In this document: piece by piece, positions 60,901 through 64,000 of the stretch
How positions within the stretch are numbered: position 1 is the stretch's first letter
Layout of the letters: each line of letters starts with the position of its first letter
Assembly (NCBI RefSeq): GCF_022206305.1
Contig: NZ_JAKOIW010000007.1
Span: 1 to 64,000 of the forward strand
Length of the DNA stretch: 64,000 nucleotides
Direction: 5' to 3'
From: Gordonia sp. 'Campus'
GTDB taxonomy: Bacteria; Actinomycetota; Actinomycetes; Mycobacteriales; Mycobacteriaceae
The notes under the pieces: generated by a model
Told to the model about the DNA's origin: nothing
Seen by the model: only the letters and a program-made list of their open reading frames with translations
Database searches by the model: none
Made by a program: the position numbers and the translations under genes

Positions 60901-63264
60901 CTAGATCGTCAGCTTCGTGGGGGTGGTGCGGTTGGCGCTGTCGCCGCTGGAGCCGTCGCCGATCTGTCCGTCGTTGTTGAAACCCCAGCAGTAGACCGAC
61001 GACGCCGCCATCGCACACGATGTCCCGTTGCCGGTGGAGATCGCGGTGACGTCGGTGAGCGAGGTGACCTCGCGGGGGATCTTGACCGAGCCGCCGCTGG
61101 ACCCCAGCTGGCTGCGGTCGTCGTCGCCCCAGCAGAACGCCTTGTCGTCGGACACGGCGCAGGTGGTGCCCCAGTCGGTCGAGATGCCGCTGACGCCGGA
61201 GAGGTTGCTGACCTGCACCGGGGTCTGGCGGGACTCGGTCGTGCCGTCGCCGATCTGGCCGTAGGCGTTGGAGCCCCAGCAGTAGGCGTCGCCGCCGGCC
61301 ACGGCGCACGCGGTCTGGAAGTAGGTGCTCGTGTTGGTGTCGGGGTCGTCGTCCTCGGCGGCCTCGTGGTAGCCGCCGATCGCTATGTCGGTCACGTCCG
61401 TGAGTGAGCCGACCTTGGTCGGGGCCGAACGCGACGTCGTGCTGCCGTCGCCGATCTGGCCGTTGTCGTTGGCGCCCCAGCAGAATGCCGAACCGTCGGA
61501 GACCGCACATGTCGTTCCGTAGGCCGTGGCGATGTCGGTGACGACGCCGAGCCCGGGGACCTTCGTGGGTGCCGAGACCGGATCGGTGCCGCCGCCCGTG
61601 CCGAGCTGGCCGTACTCGTTGTTGCCCCAGCAGTAGGCGTCGGTGCCGGACACGGCACACGTCGTGCCCCAACCGGTGGAGATGGCCTTGACGTCGGTGA
61701 TCGTGCCGACCTTGGCTGCGGTGTCCACCGAGGTGCCACTGGTCCCGTTGCCGACCTCGCCGTAATGGTTGTTGCCCCAGCAGTAGGCGCTGCCGGACGC
61801 GATGGCGCACGCGGTCGACACGTAGGCGTTCTCGCCGGTGAGGTAGCCGCCGGTGGTGACCGCGGTGGCGTCGGAGACGCCGGTGACCGCGACCGGGCGG
61901 GTGTGCGGGGTCGTCGTGCCGTCACCGAGTTGGCCGGTGTCGTTGTCGCCCCAGCAGTGCACGGCGCCGGTGACCACAGCGCAGCTGCTGCCGAAGTTCG
62001 TGGTCACGATCGGCTGGGCGACCGGAGCCTTCTCGGGGTCGTCGACGGTGCTGCCGATGACGGCCAGTCCGACGACCGCGGCGACCACGAGCAGCAGGAC
62101 GGCGCCGAGGACGCCGGCGATGATCAGTCCGGTCCGCTTCTTCTTCGGCGGTGCCGGCGGCATTCCGGGATATCCCGGGGGGCCGGCTTGAGCATGTGGT
62201 CCCGAGATGTGCGGTGGTGAGTTGTGCGGAGCCGAGGTGTGCAGCGGCTGCGGCCCCGACGGCTTGCTCATCAGGGGCTGCGGTCCCGACGGCCCCGTCA
62301 TCGTCGGCTGGGGCGGCGGCGTGTACTGACCGTACTGCGGTCCGAACTGCTGGTGCGGTGCGGAGGGCCCGCCGGTGTTGCCGCCCATGAGTGTCGGCGG
62401 TGGCACCGCACCCGCGATCATCGTGTTGCTCTGCGCCGCAGGGGATTCGAGAGCTGAACGCAAAGCCGAGGCGAAGCTGCGGCAGTCGGGGTAGCGGGCC
62501 GCGGGATCCTTGGACAGCGCCCGCTGGAAGACGGGGTCGAGATGGGCGAGATCCCCACGGAGCGAACCGATGTGGGGGACCGGTCGCTGGATGTGTCCGA
62601 GCATCACCGACGGCTCGGACTGTCCGACGAACGGCGGCTGACCCGCGAGCATGGCATACGCGGTGCAGGCGAGTGAGTACTGATCGGACCGTGCCGTGGC
62701 GTCGGCGCCCTCGAGTGTCTCCGGGGCCGAGAACGCGACGGTGCCGATGAACGAATGCGTACCGGTCAGATTGGCGGAGCCGGCGAGTTTGGCGATACCG
62801 AAGTCGAGGACGAGGGCGCGTTCGACGGCATTGGTCGCCGGGTCGCGCGTCACCAAGATGTTGGCGGGCTTGATGTCCCGGTGGACGACGTGATGGCGGT
62901 GCGCGTAGTCGAGGGCATCGGCGACCTGCGCGACGACCGTGGCCGCCTCGGGTGGGGTGAGGCGTTCCTCGGTGAGGTCCTTGCCCTCCACGTAGCTCAT
63001 CGAGAACCAGGGCGAGCCGTCTTCGATGCCGTACTGGTGGATGGTGATGATGCTGCGATGGTCGAGCTTCGCGGTGGTGCGGGCCTCATTGGTGAACCGC
63101 TGGTTGAACCCGGGCTGAGCGCTGACCGCGGTCGAGATGACCTTCAGTGCCTCACGTCGCTCGAGCTGGAGGTTCTCGACGAGGTAGACCTCGCCCATAC
63201 CGCCCGCGCCGATCTGTGAGATCACGCGATAACCGGCGATGTGGGTGCCAGGACTCAACGGCAC
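60901..63264 (-). CDS. Ser/Thr protein kinase with extracellular RCC1-type propeller
   Basis: This 787 aa receptor-like kinase has a cytosolic Hanks-type domain: IGAGGMGEVY, the ATP Lys at about 41, HRDIKPAN with catalytic Asp 130, and DFG at 154-156. A Pro-rich linker follows, then one membrane helix (GLIIAGVLGAVLLLVVAAVVGLAVIG) and an external domain with seven RCC1-type repeats, each ending in CWGxNxxGQ-like blocks. Every repeat has a Cys pair of the form CAVxxGxxYCWG, which suggests disulfides. A propeller sensor replaces the usual PASTA domain. An acidic loop (EAAEDDDPDTNT) interrupts one repeat. GTG 63264 has AGAGGTGA upstream. Partner unknown. Confidence 0.88.
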   Translation of the reverse strand: MPLSPGTHIAGYRVISQIGAGGMGEVYLVENLQLERREALKVISTAVSAQPGFNQRFTNEARTTAKLDHRSIITIHQYGIEDGSPWFSMSYVEGKDLTEERLTPPEAATVVAQVADALDYAHRHHVVHRDIKPANILVTRDPATNAVERALVLDFGIAKLAGSANLTGTHSFIGTVAFSAPETLEGADATARSDQYSLACTAYAMLAGQPPFVGQSEPSVMLGHIQRPVPHIGSLRGDLAHLDPVFQRALSKDPAARYPDCRSFASALRSALESPAAQSNTMIAGAVPPPTLMGGNTGGPSAPHQQFGPQYGQYTPPPQPTMTGPSGPQPLMSKPSGPQPLHTSAPHNSPPHISGPHAQAGPPGYPGMPPAPPKKKRTGLIIAGVLGAVLLLVVAAVVGLAVIGSTVDDPEKAPVAQPIVTTNFGSSCAVVTGAVHCWGDNDTGQLGDGTTTPHTRPVAVTGVSDATAVTTGGYLTGENAYVSTACAIASGSAYCWGNNHYGEVGNGTSGTSVDTAAKVGTITDVKAISTGWGTTCAVSGTDAYCWGNNEYGQLGTGGGTDPVSAPTKVPGLGVVTDIATAYGTTCAVSDGSAFCWGANDNGQIGDGSTTSRSAPTKVGSLTDVTDIAIGGYHEAAEDDDPDTNTSTYFQTACAVAGGDAYCWGSNAYGQIGDGTTESRQTPVQVSNLSGVSGISTDWGTTCAVSDDKAFCWGDDDRSQLGSSGGSVKIPREVTSLTDVTAISTGNGTSCAMAASSVYCWGFNNDGQIGDGSSGDSANRTTPTKLTI

Positions 63265-63378
63265 GGCGTCACCTCTTCCTGGGGGTCACAATTGGCTGCT
63301 CTCACAGACGTACGCAGTGACGATACCGAGGCCCCGGAGGCCTCGGGCACCCTTCAACCGGATGACCCGGCCGCGCTG

Positions 63379-64000
63379 TCAGAAGGACACGGGGGTCGGT
63401 TCGAGACGGTCGTCGGTGCCTCCGACACCGAGCTGACCGGTGGCGTTGAACCCCCAGCAGTAGAGGGTCGACGCCGCGAACGCACACGTGGTCCGTTCCC
63501 CCGCGGACACCGCGTCGACCTCGGTCAATCCGTCGACGCGAACCGGCGCGGGGCGGTCCTCGAGGGTGCCGTCGCCGACCGATCCCCAGGCGTTCGCGCC
63601 CCAGCAGTGGGCTGTCCCGCCGGCGATGGCACACGTCGTGCTCGACGACCCGGTGGAGATGGCACCGACGTCGCTCAACCCGGATACCAGCGTCGCGGCG
63701 GTCCGTGACTCCTTGGTGCCGTCGCCGAGCTGACCGAAGGCGTTGTTGCCCCAGCAATATGCGCTGCCGCCGGCGACGGCGCAGGCCGCTGCCGCACCCG
63801 CGGAGACGTCGGTGGCGGCGTCGAGATCGGCGACCCGCGTGGGTCGCGCCCGATTGGTGGTGGTCCCGTCGCCGATCTGCCCGTTGTCGTTGAGTCCCCA
63901 GCAGTAGGCGTCGCCGCCGGCGATCGCGCAGGTGAAATTGACCCCCACACTGATGGCGGTCACGTCGTCGAGCCCCTCGACCCGCACCGGGCGGTACTGG
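63379..64000 (-). CDS. RCC1-repeat protein, C-terminal part (runs off window)
   Basis: At least 207 codons are visible. Four RCC1-type repeats of the same kind as in the neighbouring kinase are seen, each with the paired Cys pattern CAIAGGDAYCWG. The open frame continues beyond 64000: the codons before 63987 (QYRPV) still follow the repeat consensus. Whether a kinase domain lies upstream is unknown. The gene ends in a stop at 63379 and is followed by the kinase gene after 114 bases, so the two probably arose by tandem duplication. Confidence 0.82.
   Translation of the reverse strand, partial: QYRPVRVEGLDDVTAISVGVNFTCAIAGGDAYCWGLNDNGQIGDGTTTNRARPTRVADLDAATDVSAGAAAACAVAGGSAYCWGNNAFGQLGDGTKESRTAATLVSGLSDVGAISTGSSSTTCAIAGGTAHCWGANAWGSVGDGTLEDRPAPVRVDGLTEVDAVSAGERTTCAFAASTLYCWGFNATGQLGVGGTDDRLEPTPVSF

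Overview
The window is 64 kb of high-GC actinobacterial chromosome. An F420/LLM-type oxidoreductase, a ChoD-like steroid oxidase, a DapC-type aminotransferase next to a bacterial XPB helicase, a DUF222/HNH (13E12-type) gene and a Lys-Glu-Asp-Phe tRNA quartet together point to the Mycobacteriales. A Gordonia-, Williamsia- or Rhodococcus-like organism fits best; the species call is inference.

Positions 1-32,500 hold cell-surface polysaccharide genes. After the frameshifted end of a dTDP-glucose 4,6-dehydratase gene come two complete Wzx/Wzy-type clusters facing each other. The plus-strand cluster (1,026-17,705) has lower GC and TTA codons. It encodes an initiating phosphoglycosyltransferase, a GH79-like lipoprotein, UDP-glucose dehydrogenase, five glycosyltransferases, a flippase, a Wzc-type tyrosine kinase, two O-antigen polymerase/ligase-like proteins and a secreted glycosidase. 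The minus-strand cluster (32,504 down to 18,344) has host-like GC. It starts with a paralogous initiating transferase and GDP-fucose genes (gmd, fcl), then has glycosyltransferases, three left-handed beta-helix acyltransferases, a flippase fused to an SGNH hydrolase, a polymerase and two Wzz proteins. The natural reading is two different polysaccharides, one with glucuronate and one with (possibly acylated) fucose, but products cannot be read from DNA.

Positions 32,505-42,967 hold a long regulatory gap, a small exported protein, the four tRNAs with a strong terminator, the HNH gene, a 60-bp near-perfect palindrome, and housekeeping or accessory genes: membrane protein, Nudix, YceI, membrane class III adenylate cyclase, SDR, exported protein and AlkB.

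Positions 42,984-52,991 hold a TetR / Baeyer-Villiger monooxygenase / ChoD operon with a 22-bp operator. Divergent to it is a cobalamin riboswitch controlling an opine/peptide/nickel-type ABC importer. Its second permease and both ATPases are fused in one polypeptide. An LLM oxidoreductase follows.

Positions 52,995-64,000, all on the minus strand, hold DapC, the XPB helicase, an MpaB/DUF2236 oxygenase, an XPB-N/WYL-like protein, a membrane-anchored PQQ-type propeller, and a Ser/Thr kinase whose extracellular half is a seven-repeat RCC1 propeller with a Cys pair in each repeat. A second RCC1 protein runs off the window end.

The observations I would follow first are the riboswitch-controlled fused transporter, the flippase-SGNH fusion, the kinase-RCC1 pair and the two opposed polysaccharide clusters.
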